Shown here: positions 38,394-50,168 of the stretch, piece after piece
Layout: every line of letters starts with the position of its first letter
How positions within the stretch are numbered: the stretch's first letter is position 1
Source of the DNA: Rheinheimera mesophila
Lineage (GTDB): Bacteria; Pseudomonadota; Gammaproteobacteria; Enterobacterales; Alteromonadaceae
Direction of reading: 5' to 3'
DNA: 64,000 nt
Assembly (NCBI RefSeq): GCF_000986865.1
Contig: NZ_LAVS01000001.1
Coordinates: 62,001-126,000 of the forward strand
Program-made: the position numbers and the translations under genes
Notes under the pieces: model-generated
What the model saw: the letters and a program-made list of their open reading frames with translations, nothing else
Databases searched by the model: none
What the model was told of the DNA's origin: nothing

Positions 38394-39079
38394 ACAGAAT
38401 GCTCCAGATAAAAAGCGGCCAAAGCTAAATCTTCGGCCTGAGTAATTTTGATATTGTCCGCATGGCCTTGTACCAAAAGCACTGGCCATCCGGCCCATTC
38501 CATCGCGCTGGCTTCGTCAGTAACGGCCACTCCCTGAGCTAAGGCTTGCTGTAACGCCTCTCGAAGCTGCGCGGTCGGAAACAGTTGCGGAGTGTAGGCA
38601 TGCCATAAATGGCTGCGATCAATGGTCTCTTGAATGATGCCAGAGCCACGTTTCATGGTATCGCGCACTGGCGTAGCTAAAATGCCGCCCTGCTCTGTTG
38701 CAATACAGCGCTGAATGAGCAGCTCAATATCACTGACCCGTACCACAGGGCGGGCAGCATCATGCACCAGCACCCAGGGAAAAACTTCAGCCTCAATCTG
38801 CAGCAAGGCATTGAGCACTGAATGGGCGCGTTCAGCACCACCGTCCAGCCGTTGGATTTGTGGATCTGTAGCTAAAGGCAATGCAGGAAAATACCTGTCA
38901 TCCGGACTTAATGCCAAATAAAACTGTTGTAACGCGGGAACTTGTTTTAAGCGATGCAGAGTTTGCTCCAGCACAGTCAGGCCACAAAGTGGCAGATACT
39001 GTTTGGGCTTATCCGCCTGCATTCGTTTGCCAACACCAGCGGCCGGGATCACAGTCGCAATAGCAGGAATAGCGGTCAT
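38390..39079 (-). CDS. ispD: 2-C-methyl-D-erythritol 4-phosphate cytidylyltransferase IspD
   Basis: A 229-residue nucleotidyltransferase with the CTP-binding loop [29 protein letters not shown] and TPVRDTMKR. It forms CDP-methylerythritol in the MEP pathway. It overlaps ftsB upstream by four bases (ATGA) and ispF downstream by four, so ftsB, ispD and ispF are translationally coupled. Confidence 0.96.
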   Translation of the reverse strand: MTAIPAIATVIPAAGVGKRMQADKPKQYLPLCGLTVLEQTLHRLKQVPALQQFYLALSPDDRYFPALPLATDPQIQRLDGGAERAHSVLNALLQIEAEVFPWVLVHDAARPVVRVSDIELLIQRCIATEQGGILATPVRDTMKRGSGIIQETIDRSHLWHAYTPQLFPTAQLREALQQALAQGVAVTDEASAMEWAGWPVLLVQGHADNIKITQAEDLALAAFYLEHSV

Positions 39080-39360
39080 TTTTTGTCCAGCGGGCTAATA
39101 ATCCGGAAAAATACTTCGTCTTTTTTAATCAAACCCAACTCATTACGGGCACGCTCTTCAATCGCATCCAAACCTATTTGCAGGTCAGTGACGTCGGCTT
39201 TAAGTAATTTATTACGTTTGGCCAGCGCTTCATTTTGTTGTTCCAGCTTCGCCAATTCCGTTTTATGCGCCCAATACTCCATCACGCTGTGTTGGCCAAG
39301 CCACAAGCGGTGTTGAAGTGCTGCAAGCAGCGTCAGTAGCAATAAAACCAACAGGCGCAT
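39076..39360 (-). CDS. ftsB: Cell division protein FtsB
   Basis: A 94-residue single-pass membrane protein: an N-terminal helix (LLVLLLLTLLAALQHRLWLG), then a coiled coil (ELAKLEQQNEALAKRNKLLKA) and the ERARNELGLIKKDEVFF segment. It bridges FtsL and FtsQ in the divisome. It heads the ispD-ispF-truD chain as in E. coli. Confidence 0.95.
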   Translation of the reverse strand: MRLLVLLLLTLLAALQHRLWLGQHSVMEYWAHKTELAKLEQQNEALAKRNKLLKADVTDLQIGLDAIEERARNELGLIKKDEVFFRIISPLDKK

Positions 39361-39453
39361 ATCAAACCAAAAAATGAAGAGATGAAAGTATTATGAAGCT
39401 TATCGGCCGGACTGGAAAGCCGAAAATAAAGGCTGATGCAGGAAAAATGTGAC

Positions 39454-40098
39454 TTAAGGCTGAAAAGGCTTAGCAAAGTTCTGCCAATTTAACCGGCTGG
39501 CCAGTAATAACTCTCTTAAACTCAGCACACGAGGGCTTTTGCGTTCTCCATTAAGCCACACATGACCACAACAAGCTGCTGTCATCAGGCTTTTTGTCGG
39601 TTTAAGCAGGAATTTGTCACTATTTTCATCGGTCAGAGGGGTGCCGTTAAAACTAAACCAGCCATGTTCATTGCAATGCAAACGTTGCCCTGCCCGATCT
39701 ATTTCATCGACGGAATCCAGCCAGACGGTTTCCTGTGCCTGCTGGTTTTGGTACACGGGGACTATCAAGGCTAACTTGCTGTGTTTGACATAAAACTGTT
39801 CAATCTGCTCTATACCTTGCTCTTTAGCCGGACACTGCAGACTTTGCCGTCCTATCCAACTGGCGTTTTGACTATCCAGTTCAAGCGGTGATTGGTGCGA
39901 CAAAATGCTACTGGCGCAACGGCGGATATAAAAAGGCAAACTGGCAATTTTTTTGGGAAGACCAGCTAAAAACTCAGGGGCGGTTTTGGCATAACGCATC
40001 AACTCCCGTTCATACAAAGCATTACAAAGCTCTGTGTAGCTCAGGTCCTGCGCCGGGTCTTGCCACAGCTGATGTTGATCGGCTGAATGTTTTTTCAT
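39454..40098 (-). CDS. Hypothetical protein, unrecognised
   Basis: A 214-residue soluble protein between eno and ftsB, on the same strand as both. I do not recognise it. It has no signal peptide or membrane segment, and is fairly rich in Gln, Leu and Ser. Possible landmarks are CNALYERELMRYAKTAPEF near the N terminus, two tight cysteine clusters (FYIRRCASS and TAACCGHVWLNGERKSPR), and the C-terminal RVLSLRELLLASRLNW. The length and codon use fit a real gene, and no other frame competes. A lineage-specific protein is most likely. Confidence 0.7.
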   Translation of the reverse strand: MKKHSADQHQLWQDPAQDLSYTELCNALYERELMRYAKTAPEFLAGLPKKIASLPFYIRRCASSILSHQSPLELDSQNASWIGRQSLQCPAKEQGIEQIEQFYVKHSKLALIVPVYQNQQAQETVWLDSVDEIDRAGQRLHCNEHGWFSFNGTPLTDENSDKFLLKPTKSLMTAACCGHVWLNGERKSPRVLSLRELLLASRLNWQNFAKPFQP

Positions 40099-40182
40099 CC
40101 GTTGATGGTAATCAAGGCAACAAAACCAATCAAGGGCTCAGTAGCAACGACACTGGCCCCCGATGGTTTTGTTTAGGCCGAC

Positions 40183-41478
40183 TTACGCCTGGCCTTTGAT
40201 TTCGACGCGGCCACGGTACGGCGCTTTCGCTCCTAATTCCTGCTCAATACGCAGTAATTGGTTGTACTTAGACACCCGGTCTGAACGACACAAAGAACCG
40301 GTTTTGATTTGACCGGCCGCAGTACCTACAGCTAAGTCAGCTATAAAGGCATCTTCAGTTTCGCCTGAACGGTGTGAAATCACTGCGGTAAAACCGGCGT
40401 CTTTCGCCATTTTAATAGCAGCTAAAGTTTCAGTTAAACTACCGATTTGGTTGAATTTGATCAGGATAGAGTTACCAATGCCCTGCTCAATACCACGGGT
40501 CAGAATTTTGGTGTTGGTCACGAACAAGTCATCACCCACTAACTGCACTTTAGAACCAATTTTATTGGTTAAGTCTTTCCAGCCATCCCAGTCTGACTCA
40601 TCTAAACCGTCTTCGATTGAAACTATAGGGAAACGGGTGGCTAAACCAGCCAGGAAGTCATTGAATTCATAAGAAGTGAACTCTTTGCCTTCACCAGACA
40701 ATTTGTACTTACCATCGACATAAAACTCAGAGGCAGCACAGTCTAACGCCAAAGTGATGTCTTTGTTCAGCTCGTAACCAGCAGCGGCCACAGCTTTAGA
40801 AATCACGGTTAACGCTTCTTCATTGGACTTCAGATCCGGTGCAAAACCACCTTCATCCCCGACTGCCGTGTTTAAGCCCTGGCTGTGCAGTTCTTTTTTC
40901 AACTGATGGAAAATTTCGGCACCCATACGCAAAGCTTCAGCGAAGGTTTTAGCGCCGACTGGCTGCACCATAAATTCCTGAATGTCGACGTTGTTATCGG
41001 CATGCTCACCACCGTTGATGATATTCATCATAGGAACAGGCATGGAGTACACACCAGGAGTGCCATTTAAGTCAGCAATATGCTGATACAGGGGGATCTT
41101 TTTATCAGCAGCAGCAGCGCGGGCTACCGCTAAAGACACCGCCAGAATCGCATTGGCACCTAATTTGGACTTGGACTCAGTGCCATCCAGATCAATCATG
41201 ATCTGGTCTATTTCAGCTTGTTTATAGGCGTTTTTACCCAGTAAAGCCGCTTTGATTGGACCATCGATATTGGCAACCGCAGTGCGCACGCCTTTACCTA
41301 AATAACGGCTCTTGTCACCATCGCGCAGTTCTAACGCTTCACGGGTACCGGTCGAAGCGCCTGATGGAGCGCAGCCACGGCCCATAGCACCACTGGCCAG
41401 AAACACATCGGCTTCGACTGTTGGGTTACCGCGTGAATCCATGATCTCACGGGCGATGATATTGACGATCTCAGACAT
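40183..41478 (-). CDS. eno: Enolase
   Basis: A 431-residue glycolytic enolase converting 2-phosphoglycerate to phosphoenolpyruvate, with [30 protein letters not shown], the metal ligands in SIEDGLDE and LVGDDLFVT, and the catalytic region [21 protein letters not shown]. It follows pyrG, as in many gammaproteobacteria. A terminator-like hairpin lies in the 61-bp gap, so eno may depend on read-through or a promoter inside pyrG. AAAAGGGG precedes the ATG. Confidence 0.98.
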   Translation of the reverse strand: MSEIVNIIAREIMDSRGNPTVEADVFLASGAMGRGCAPSGASTGTREALELRDGDKSRYLGKGVRTAVANIDGPIKAALLGKNAYKQAEIDQIMIDLDGTESKSKLGANAILAVSLAVARAAAADKKIPLYQHIADLNGTPGVYSMPVPMMNIINGGEHADNNVDIQEFMVQPVGAKTFAEALRMGAEIFHQLKKELHSQGLNTAVGDEGGFAPDLKSNEEALTVISKAVAAAGYELNKDITLALDCAASEFYVDGKYKLSGEGKEFTSYEFNDFLAGLATRFPIVSIEDGLDESDWDGWKDLTNKIGSKVQLVGDDLFVTNTKILTRGIEQGIGNSILIKFNQIGSLTETLAAIKMAKDAGFTAVISHRSGETEDAFIADLAVGTAAGQIKTGSLCRSDRVSKYNQLLRIEQELGAKAPYRGRVEIKGQA

Positions 41479-41506
41479 GTAAATCCCCTTTTATGCTGCA
41501 TAAACA

Positions 41507-41532
41507 AAAGCCGGACTGTGAGGCCCGGCTTT
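41507..41532 (-). terminator. Terminator-like hairpin between pyrG and eno
   Basis: AAAGCCGG (41507-41514) pairs with CCGGCTTT (41525-41532); on the minus strand TGTTT follows. It may reduce rather than stop transcription into eno. Confidence 0.6.
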
Positions 41533-41539
41533 AATCAAA

Positions 41540-43210
<1,671 letters not shown>

Positions 43211-43233
43211 TTACGAACTTAGGACGGGGGGAA

Positions 43234-43262
43234 ATTATAACAAAGGGCAGCTTGCTGCTCAA
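43234..43262 (-). promoter_or_regulatory. pyrG promoter
   Basis: Read on the minus strand, TTGAGC (43257-43262) and a perfect TATAAT (43234-43239) are 17 bp apart. The initially transcribed region starts with a C-rich tract (TTTCCCCCCG), a sequence where the pool of CTP could matter; that idea is speculative. Confidence 0.7.
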
Positions 43263-43337
43263 TCAAAAGGCAGGATAAAAAAATAATAAATCACAGAGGC
43301 ATTGTTGCACCCGCGATTTGATAGCTAAAACAGTCAA

Positions 43338-43361
43338 AAAAGGCAGCTTGCGCTGCCTTTT
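43338..43361 (-). terminator. lysS terminator
   Basis: AAAAGGCAGC (43338-43347) and GCTGCCTTTT (43352-43361) form a perfect 10-bp stem with a 4-base loop; on the minus strand a TTTTTT run follows. Confidence 0.9.
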
Positions 43362-43372
43362 AAATCAAAGCC

Positions 43373-44899
43373 TTATGAGCCGTGCTTGTCTGTATGACGC
43401 ATATGCGGGAACAGAATGACGTCACGGATGCTTGGCGCGTCGGCCAGTAACATCACTAAACGATCAATACCAATGCCCTGACCTGCAGTTGGCGGTAAAC
43501 CATGTTCCAGTGCGGTGACGAAATCTTCGTCGTAGTACATGGCTTCATCATCGCCCGCTTCTTTTTGCGCAACCTGCTCACGGAAACGTTCAGCCTGATC
43601 TTCAGCGTCGTTTAACTCGCTAAAGCCATTGCCTAATTCACGACCACCGATAAAGAACTCAAAACGGTCCGTGATTTCCGGATTGTGATCATTACGGCGT
43701 GCCAGCGGAGAAATCTCTGCCGGGTATTCAGTGATAAAAGTCGGTTGTTGCAGCTTGGTTTCGACCAACTCATCAAAGACTTCCATCAGAATACGGCCAT
43801 GGCCATAGTTGTCTTTCACTTCAATACCCAGAGACTTGGCCAAAGCAGCGACGGCTTCACGGGTCGTTAACTGTTCTAACTTCACTTCCGGGTTGTAGTG
43901 CAGAATAGATTCAGTCACTGACATCCGGGCAAAAGGTTTACCAAAATCAAATACATTGCCCTGATACTGCACTTCAGTGGTGCCTAACACAGACTGAGCC
44001 AAGCCACGGAATAACTCTTCGGTGATATCCATCAGGTCGTTGTAGTCGGCATAGGCCCAGTAGAATTCCAGCATAGTAAATTCCGGGTTATGACGGGTGG
44101 ATACGCCTTCGTTACGGAAGTTACGGTTCAGCTCAAACACTTTTTCAAAACCACCGACCACTAACCGCTTTAAATACAGCTCTGGTGCAATCCGCAGGAA
44201 CATTTGCATATCCAGCGCATTATGGTGAGTCTCGAACGGACGGGCCGAAGCACCACCAGGAATGCTTTGCAGCATTGGGGTTTCAACCTCTAAAAAGCCT
44301 TTGCTGTTAAAAAACTGACGGATATAGGCCACAGTTTTTGAGCGGATTAAGAAGGTTTTGCGCGATTGCTCGTTGACAATCAAATCTAAATAACGCTGAC
44401 GATAACAAGCTTCCTGATCGGTTAAACCGTGGAATTTATCCGGCAATGGGCGCAGCGCTTTGGTCAGTAAACGCACTTCATCTAACCAAACCGTCAACTC
44501 ACCGGTCTGAGTTTTAAACAACACACCGCTACCGCCAATGATGTCGCCCAAATCCCACTTCTTAAAGCCTTCGTTGTAGACATTCTCAGGCAGGCTGTCG
44601 CGGGCAACATAAAGCTGCACCTTGCCGCCGACGTCCTGAATAGTCGCAAAGCTGGCTTTGCCCATCACCCGGCGTAGCATCATACGGCCGGCCACTGTGA
44701 CACGGATTTGCTGCTGTTCCAGCTCTTCTTTACTCAGGTGCTCATACTGGGCATGAATTTGATCCGAAGTGGCGTCACGACGAAAATCATTTGGAAAAGG
44801 ATTGCCTTGCTCACGTAATGCAGCCAGCTTGTGTTTTCGCTCAGCAATCAGTTTGTTGACGTCCTGATGTTCTTCGATAGGAGTATTCTGTTCAGACAT
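43373..44899 (-). CDS. lysS: Lysyl-tRNA synthetase, class II
   Basis: A 508-residue class-II synthetase charging tRNA-Lys. It has an OB-fold anticodon domain ([23 protein letters not shown]), motif 2 ([23 protein letters not shown]) and motif 3 ([13 protein letters not shown]). It follows prfB by 27 bp in the same direction, the usual prfB-lysS operon. Confidence 0.98.
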   Translation of the reverse strand: MSEQNTPIEEHQDVNKLIAERKHKLAALREQGNPFPNDFRRDATSDQIHAQYEHLSKEELEQQQIRVTVAGRMMLRRVMGKASFATIQDVGGKVQLYVARDSLPENVYNEGFKKWDLGDIIGGSGVLFKTQTGELTVWLDEVRLLTKALRPLPDKFHGLTDQEACYRQRYLDLIVNEQSRKTFLIRSKTVAYIRQFFNSKGFLEVETPMLQSIPGGASARPFETHHNALDMQMFLRIAPELYLKRLVVGGFEKVFELNRNFRNEGVSTRHNPEFTMLEFYWAYADYNDLMDITEELFRGLAQSVLGTTEVQYQGNVFDFGKPFARMSVTESILHYNPEVKLEQLTTREAVAALAKSLGIEVKDNYGHGRILMEVFDELVETKLQQPTFITEYPAEISPLARRNDHNPEITDRFEFFIGGRELGNGFSELNDAEDQAERFREQVAQKEAGDDEAMYYDEDFVTALEHGLPPTAGQGIGIDRLVMLLADAPSIRDVILFPHMRHTDKHGS

Positions 44900-44926
44900 A
44901 GTAAATTCCTGATTTTTTGAGCTAAA

Positions 44927-46025
44927 TTACAAACCGGCTTTTAAGCTGGCTTCGATAAATTTGTCTAAATCGCCATCCAATACCGCCTGGGTATTGCGGG
45001 TTTCGACACCTGTGCGTAAGTCTTTAATCCGCGAGTCGTCCAGCACATAAGAACGGATTTGACTGCCCCAGCCGATATCCGATTTGGTGTCTTCCAGCGC
45101 TTGTTTTTCCGCATTTTGTTTTTGCAGTTCAAACTCATACAACTTGGCGCGTAACTGTTTGTAGGCGTTATCGCGGTTTTTATGTTGCGAGCGGTCATTC
45201 TGACACTGCACCACTATATTGGTCGGTAAGTGAGTAATACGCACCGCTGAGTCGGTTCTGTTAACGTGCTGACCACCAGCACCCGAAGCACGGTAGGTAT
45301 CTATCCGTAAATCCGCCGGGTTGATTTCGATTTCAATATCGTCATCGACTTCAGGTGAGACAAACACGGACGCAAAAGAGGTATGACGGCGGTTGCCAGA
45401 GTCAAACGGGCTTTTACGGACTAAACGATGCACACCGGTTTCAGTGCGTAACCAGCCGTAGGCATATTCGCCGGTAAATTTAATAGTACAGCCTTTGATG
45501 CCAGCGACGTCACCGTCAGTCACTTCATACAGTTCAGGTTTAAAGCCTTTGGCTTCACCCCAACGTAAATACATCCGCATCAACATGCTGGCCCAGTCCT
45601 GCGCTTCAGTGCCGCCAGAACCGGATTGGATATCCAAATAGCAATCGGCCGGATCGCTTTTGCCGGAGAACATACGACGGAACTCCAGCTTGGCGAGCTG
45701 TGCCTCCAGATCGGCCAATTCAGCCTGAGCTTCATGGAAAGTCGCTTCGTCTTCGGCTTCAATGGCTAACTCGACCAAGCCAGCTACGTCCTCCAGGCCC
45801 TGATCTAGCTTGTCGATGGTGCCGACCACTTGCTCTAAGGCGGAACGCTCTTTGCCTAAAGCCTGAGCATACTCAGGTTTATTCCAGACGGCAGCATCTT
45901 CCAGCTCGCGGCTGACTTCTTCTAACTTCTCTTTTTTGGCGTCGTAGTCAAAGATACCCCCGAAGCACGTTGGTGCGTTCAGTCAGATCTTTGATGGCGT
46001 TGTATACCGGATTTACTTCAAACAT
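44927..46025 (-). CDS. prfB: Peptide chain release factor 2 (programmed +1 frameshift)
   Basis: The gene is read in two frames. It begins with ATG at 46025 ([19 protein letters not shown]), reaches an in-frame TGA at 45948-45950 after LRGYL, and continues in the +1 frame ([12 protein letters not shown]) to 44927, giving about 365 residues. RF2 recognises UGA and UAA: the SPF tripeptide is in VRKSPFDSG and the peptidyl-hydrolysis GGQ in [10 protein letters not shown]. The internal Met-type start at 45829 would drop the N-terminal helices and is not the real start. lysS follows in the same operon. Confidence 0.96.
45945..45965 (-). promoter_or_regulatory. prfB autoregulatory frameshift site
   Basis: On the minus strand CGGGGGTATCTTTGAC combines a Shine-Dalgarno-like GGGGG, the slippery CTT and the stop TGA followed by C. 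When RF2 is scarce the ribosome slips from CTT-TGA to read GAC, completing RF2. The layout is the same as in E. coli prfB. Confidence 0.93.
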
Positions 46026-46160
46026 GATTTAAGGCGCTTAGAAAAAAATTGGTGGCGATTGTAGCAATTTTTCTGCGGACATGCAGCCATCCCGATGATT
46101 TTCTCTGGAGTAAGCTGCAGAGCCACTGAATTATCGCCCTGCAGCCGGGTGATGAGCAGA

Positions 46161-47891
46161 CTAACCGATTTTTTCAATCAGCCGGACTAACAACTGTACC
46201 GACTGTTGCTCACGGTAGTCGTTGATATCCAACTGATAGGCCATGCGGATTTTTTTCACGTTAGCATCGGGCCAGGCTTTGTTGTCGGCATTAAACCAAA
46301 TCGCATCGACCAGGTTGCCGTCACTGCATTCGAGCATCAGCTTCAAATGTTTATCGGCCAGCAGACGTTGTTGACGAATGATAAATTCGCCTTCAAACAC
46401 CGGCTCAGGAAAGGCTTGCCCCCAGGGCCCGGCTTGCTGTAGCAGTTGCGCAAAAGGCACGGACAAACAGTCAGTGCTTAAATCCCCGTCTGTGTAAAGC
46501 ACAGCGGTCAACAGCTCTGGTGTCAGGTACTTTTTCGCCACAAAATTCAGCGCCAGTTTAAAAGTTTCAAACCGCTCCTGCGCAATAGTGAGGCCTGCCG
46601 CCATGGCATGGCCACCAAACTTTTTAATCAGGCCAGGGTATTGCGTTGAAACTTCGTCTAATAAATCGCGGATATGCAAGCCAGGAATTGAACGGGCAGA
46701 ACCTTTGAGCTCTCCCTCGTCCCCTTGCGCAAACACCAGCACAGGTCTGTGGTATTGCTCTTTAATCCGCCCCGCTAAAATACCTATGACGCCCTGATGC
46801 CAGTCACTTTGGTACAGACATAAAACATCCGGCAACTCTTCAGAAGCAAAAGACAACCGCTGTAAATAGGCCAAGGCTTCCTGCTGCATGCCCTGCTCTA
46901 TTTCACGGCGCTCGACATTTAAGCTATCAAGCTCTGCCGCATACAGACGGGCCCGGGGTAAATCAGGCGCTAATAAACAACTGATGCCCAATCCCATATC
47001 ATCCAACCGCCCTGCTGCATTTAAGCGGGGTGCTAAAGCAAAACCAAAATCCTGCGCTGTGAGTTTTTCCGCTTTGCGATTGGCGACATCAATTAAAGCC
47101 TGGATGCCAGGCCGGGCTTTGCCACTGCGAATACGTTGCAGGCCCTGATGCACCAGAATTCTGTTGTTGGTGTCCAGCGGCACCACGTCGGCCACTGTAC
47201 CCAATGCCACCAAATCTAATAGCTCAGCTAAATTGGGTTCAGGCTGAGCTTCGGTAAAATAGCCTTGGATCCGAAGTTCAGCGCGCAGTGCCAACAGCAG
47301 ATAAAAAGCCACACCCACCCCGGCTAGTTGTTTGCTGGGAAAATCGCAGCCCGGCTGGTTTGGATTGACAATGGCATCGGCATCCGGCAGTTCGTTACCC
47401 GGTAAGTGGTGGTCTGTCACCAGCACTTTGACGCCCATTTTTTTTGCCAGCGCTATACCGTCTAAGGCTGAAATACCATTGTCGACTGTGACTATTAACT
47501 GAGCGCCCTGAGCTACGGCAATTTCAGCCATTTCCACAGATAAGCCATAGCCATACTCAAAACGGTTGGGAACCAGATACTCCACATGTTTAAAACCCAG
47601 ACTTTTTAAGCCGGTCAGCAAAGTGGCTGTGCTGGTGGCGCCATCAGCATCGAAATCGCCAACTATGACAACATGCTGTTGCTGCTGTAACGCATCCATC
47701 AGCAAAGCCACGGCAGCAGTCATGCCTTTGAGCAAAGTAAAAGGTAATAACTGGGCGGCCCCCCTTGCCAGTTGCGTAGAGCTTTCGATACCACGACTGG
47801 CGTAAATACGCTGGATCACCGGATGGAACTGAGCAAGCTCAGCAGAAATCGCCGGTACAGGCCGGCGCTGTAATTCTTTCATGATACTCAA
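46161..47891 (-). CDS. recJ: Single-stranded-DNA-specific exonuclease RecJ
   Basis: A 576-residue 5'-to-3' exonuclease of the DHH family, with VGDFDADGATSTA, VTVDNGISA, VTDHHLPGNELPDADAIVNP and the DHHA1 motif KFGGHAMAAGLT. It acts in recombination and mismatch repair. It follows dsbC by 12 bp, as in the conserved xerD-dsbC-recJ-prfB-lysS block, though prfB here is 135 bp on with room for its own promoter. Confidence 0.97.
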   Translation of the reverse strand: MSIMKELQRRPVPAISAELAQFHPVIQRIYASRGIESSTQLARGAAQLLPFTLLKGMTAAVALLMDALQQQQHVVIVGDFDADGATSTATLLTGLKSLGFKHVEYLVPNRFEYGYGLSVEMAEIAVAQGAQLIVTVDNGISALDGIALAKKMGVKVLVTDHHLPGNELPDADAIVNPNQPGCDFPSKQLAGVGVAFYLLLALRAELRIQGYFTEAQPEPNLAELLDLVALGTVADVVPLDTNNRILVHQGLQRIRSGKARPGIQALIDVANRKAEKLTAQDFGFALAPRLNAAGRLDDMGLGISCLLAPDLPRARLYAAELDSLNVERREIEQGMQQEALAYLQRLSFASEELPDVLCLYQSDWHQGVIGILAGRIKEQYHRPVLVFAQGDEGELKGSARSIPGLHIRDLLDEVSTQYPGLIKKFGGHAMAAGLTIAQERFETFKLALNFVAKKYLTPELLTAVLYTDGDLSTDCLSVPFAQLLQQAGPWGQAFPEPVFEGEFIIRQQRLLADKHLKLMLECSDGNLVDAIWFNADNKAWPDANVKKIRMAYQLDINDYREQQSVQLLVRLIEKIG

Positions 47892-47903
47892 GGATGGTTC
47901 CGC

Positions 47904-48611
47904 TTAAGATGCATTCTGACTCAGGGCGGCCACTAAAGCTGCAGCGGGTTGATAACCTGGGATCAGGCGACCATCAGGTAAGATCAGAGCCGGAGTGCCG
48001 TTGATACCAAAACTCTGGCCTAACTCGTAATGCTGAGCCACTTTATTGGCGCAACTGGCTTGTTGTACCGCTTTGCCATTTTTCGCATCTGTCAGTGCCT
48101 GCTTGTTATCTTTGGCACACCAGATCGATTGCAATTCATCGTAAGTCGCAGACTGAATTCCACCACGTGGGAAAGCCAGGTAGCGCACGGTAATACCCGC
48201 CTTATTCAGATCAGCCATTTCGTGATGTAACTTACGGCAATAGCCGCAGCTAGTGTCTGTAAAGACATGGATCACATATTTTTCGTCGGCCGCCTTAAAC
48301 TCAATCACCGAGTTATCAAATTCTTTGACACCTGCTTTGCGGATATCTTTGAGTATGTCCTCGTTCACCAGCTTTTTGTTTTTTAAGTCATAAATATTGC
48401 CTTCAAACAGATACTGCTTGTTGTCCGACATAAAAAACAACCCTTTGTCCGTTTGCACCTGCAACATACCGGGCACGGTGGAGTCAGCCACAGCTTTGAC
48501 CGTTAACCCCACCTCAGAAAAGGCTTTATTCACTTCAGGTAACAGCGCCTGGGCTGCTAATCCTGTACTTAAAAAGGCTGCCATAACGGCGAGATAACTA
48601 AACTTCTTCAT
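47904..48611 (-). CDS. dsbC: Thiol:disulfide interchange protein DsbC
   Basis: A 235-residue periplasmic disulfide isomerase: a signal peptide to about Ala22, a dimerisation domain, and a thioredoxin-like domain with the active site Cys122-Gly-Tyr-Cys125 (DTSCGYCRKL) and the cis-Pro loop GINGTPALIL. It reshuffles wrong disulfides and is kept reduced by DsbD. It lies between xerD and recJ. Confidence 0.96.
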   Translation of the reverse strand: MKKFSYLAVMAAFLSTGLAAQALLPEVNKAFSEVGLTVKAVADSTVPGMLQVQTDKGLFFMSDNKQYLFEGNIYDLKNKKLVNEDILKDIRKAGVKEFDNSVIEFKAADEKYVIHVFTDTSCGYCRKLHHEMADLNKAGITVRYLAFPRGGIQSATYDELQSIWCAKDNKQALTDAKNGKAVQQASCANKVAQHYELGQSFGINGTPALILPDGRLIPGYQPAAALVAALSQNAS

Positions 48612-48632
48612 CTTTGTTTCCTGATCCGCAGG

Positions 48633-49538
48633 TTAGCCCCTGGGATGATGTTGTTGATGTAAACTTTTCAGACGCGCTTGCGCCACATGGGTATAAATTT
48701 GGGTCGTTGATAAATCACTATGCCCCAACAATAACTGGACAACCCGTAAATCAGCGCCATGATTCAATAAATGCGTCGCAAAGGCATGTCGTACCGTATG
48801 CGGAGACAATTCTGCACTAATGCCTGCCACTTTGGCATAAAACTTAATCCGGTGCCAGAAGGTTTGTCGGGTCATTTGCTGGCCTCTGCTGCTAGGAAAC
48901 ACCACATCACTTTGACCATCGAGCAATAAGCCACGGCCCTGGTGCAGATATTGATCCAGCCAATGCACTGCAGTTTCCCCCAAAGGCACCAGCCGTTCTT
49001 TTTTACCTTTGCCTGTGACCCGGACTAAACCCTGACGCAAATTAATTTGCTGCAAAGTTAAAGCAACGAGCTCTGAGACCCGAAGACCGGCGGCATACAG
49101 AATTTCTAACATTACTTTGTCGCGAAACTGAATTAAATCACTGACATCAGGCGCAGCTAATAATAAGTCCACATCCTGCTCGGACAGCGTTTTAGGTAAA
49201 GAGCGGCCAATTTTTGGATTAAAGACATCAGCTAAAGGGTTTTCACTGATCTGTCGGGTTTTGTGCAGGTAACGATAAAACCGGCGCAGACTGCTCAACG
49301 CTCTGGAGGTACTGCGCGGACTAAAGCCCTGATCCACTCTGTAAGCCAGATAATTATTCAGCAGTAGTTGATCGACAGTGGTCAGTTGCTGGCCCTGTTG
49401 CTGTAAAAACAACGCAAATTTAGTCAAATCTGTACCATAAGCGCTTAAGGTGTGTTCACTGACGCCTTTGTCCAACCACAACTGATCTAAAAACGCCTGA
49501 ATAAGCTGTTGTTCTGAAACGGCCAACACCTTTGCCAC
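48633..49538 (-). CDS. xerD: Tyrosine recombinase XerD
   Basis: A 301-residue recombinase that with XerC resolves chromosome dimers at dif. It has an N-terminal SAM-like domain (DQLWLDKGVSEHTLSAYGTDL) and the catalytic residues Arg (AAGLRVSEL), Lys (TGKGKKERLVP), HxxR (SPHTVRHAFATHLL), and Tyr (TTQIYTHV). The start is GTG with GGGAG six bases upstream. It is divergent from fldB. Confidence 0.96.
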   Translation of the reverse strand: MAKVLAVSEQQLIQAFLDQLWLDKGVSEHTLSAYGTDLTKFALFLQQQGQQLTTVDQLLLNNYLAYRVDQGFSPRSTSRALSSLRRFYRYLHKTRQISENPLADVFNPKIGRSLPKTLSEQDVDLLLAAPDVSDLIQFRDKVMLEILYAAGLRVSELVALTLQQINLRQGLVRVTGKGKKERLVPLGETAVHWLDQYLHQGRGLLLDGQSDVVFPSSRGQQMTRQTFWHRIKFYAKVAGISAELSPHTVRHAFATHLLNHGADLRVVQLLLGHSDLSTTQIYTHVAQARLKSLHQQHHPRG

Positions 49539-49631
49539 TTAGTACTCCCGGGTTAATTTACTTTGTCTGACTTTGTTGGCTCAGACGCATCTGCTACACT
49601 GCCGGCCACACAACATGCTGAGTCATATCAG

Positions 49632-50168
49632 ATGAAAATTGGTCTTTTTTACGGCTCTACGACCTGCTATACCCAAATAGTGGCAGAGAAAATTCAGGTC
49701 CTTTTAACTGCGGACCCGAGCCTGCCCGATGGCAGCAGTGTAACACTTCATAATATTAAAGATCAGCCTCTGACGCTGATGACAGACTACGATTTGCTGA
49801 TTTTAGGCATATCGACCTGGGATTTTGGTGAGTTGCAAGAGGATTGGGAAGCGCACTGGGACGACATCACACAGGTTGATTTAAGCGGAAAAATTGTCGC
49901 TATCTATGGCATGGGCGATCAACTGGGATATGCTGAATGGTTTCAGGATGCAGTAGGAATGTTGCATCAGGCGATAGCGCCGCAAGACTGCATCCGGATC
50001 GGATTTTGGCCAACTGCAGGGTATGACTTCATCGCCTCCAAAGCTGTCACTGCAGACGGTGCATGGTTTTATGGGTTGGCACTGGATGAGGAAAATCAAT
50101 ATGACCAAACCGATCAGCGGCTGAATCTGTGGCTGACTCAGTTGATGAATGAGCTGGTCGCGCTTTAA
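49632..50168 (+). CDS. fldB: Flavodoxin 2 (FldB)
   Basis: A 178-residue long-chain flavodoxin with the FMN phosphate-binding loop FYGSTTCYTQ, the STWDFGELQEDW loop that stacks on the flavin, and GMGDQLGYAEWF. It carries low-potential electrons. The frame is open about 23 codons upstream, but homology starts at MKIGLFYGST. xerD lies divergently upstream, the same neighbour as in E. coli. Confidence 0.93.
   Translation: MKIGLFYGSTTCYTQIVAEKIQVLLTADPSLPDGSSVTLHNIKDQPLTLMTDYDLLILGISTWDFGELQEDWEAHWDDITQVDLSGKIVAIYGMGDQLGYAEWFQDAVGMLHQAIAPQDCIRIGFWPTAGYDFIASKAVTADGAWFYGLALDEENQYDQTDQRLNLWLTQLMNELVAL

Noticed and set aside
44927-45829. prfB as a 300-residue protein starting at 45829
   Set aside because: The classic frameshift site and the start at 46025 give full-length RF2.
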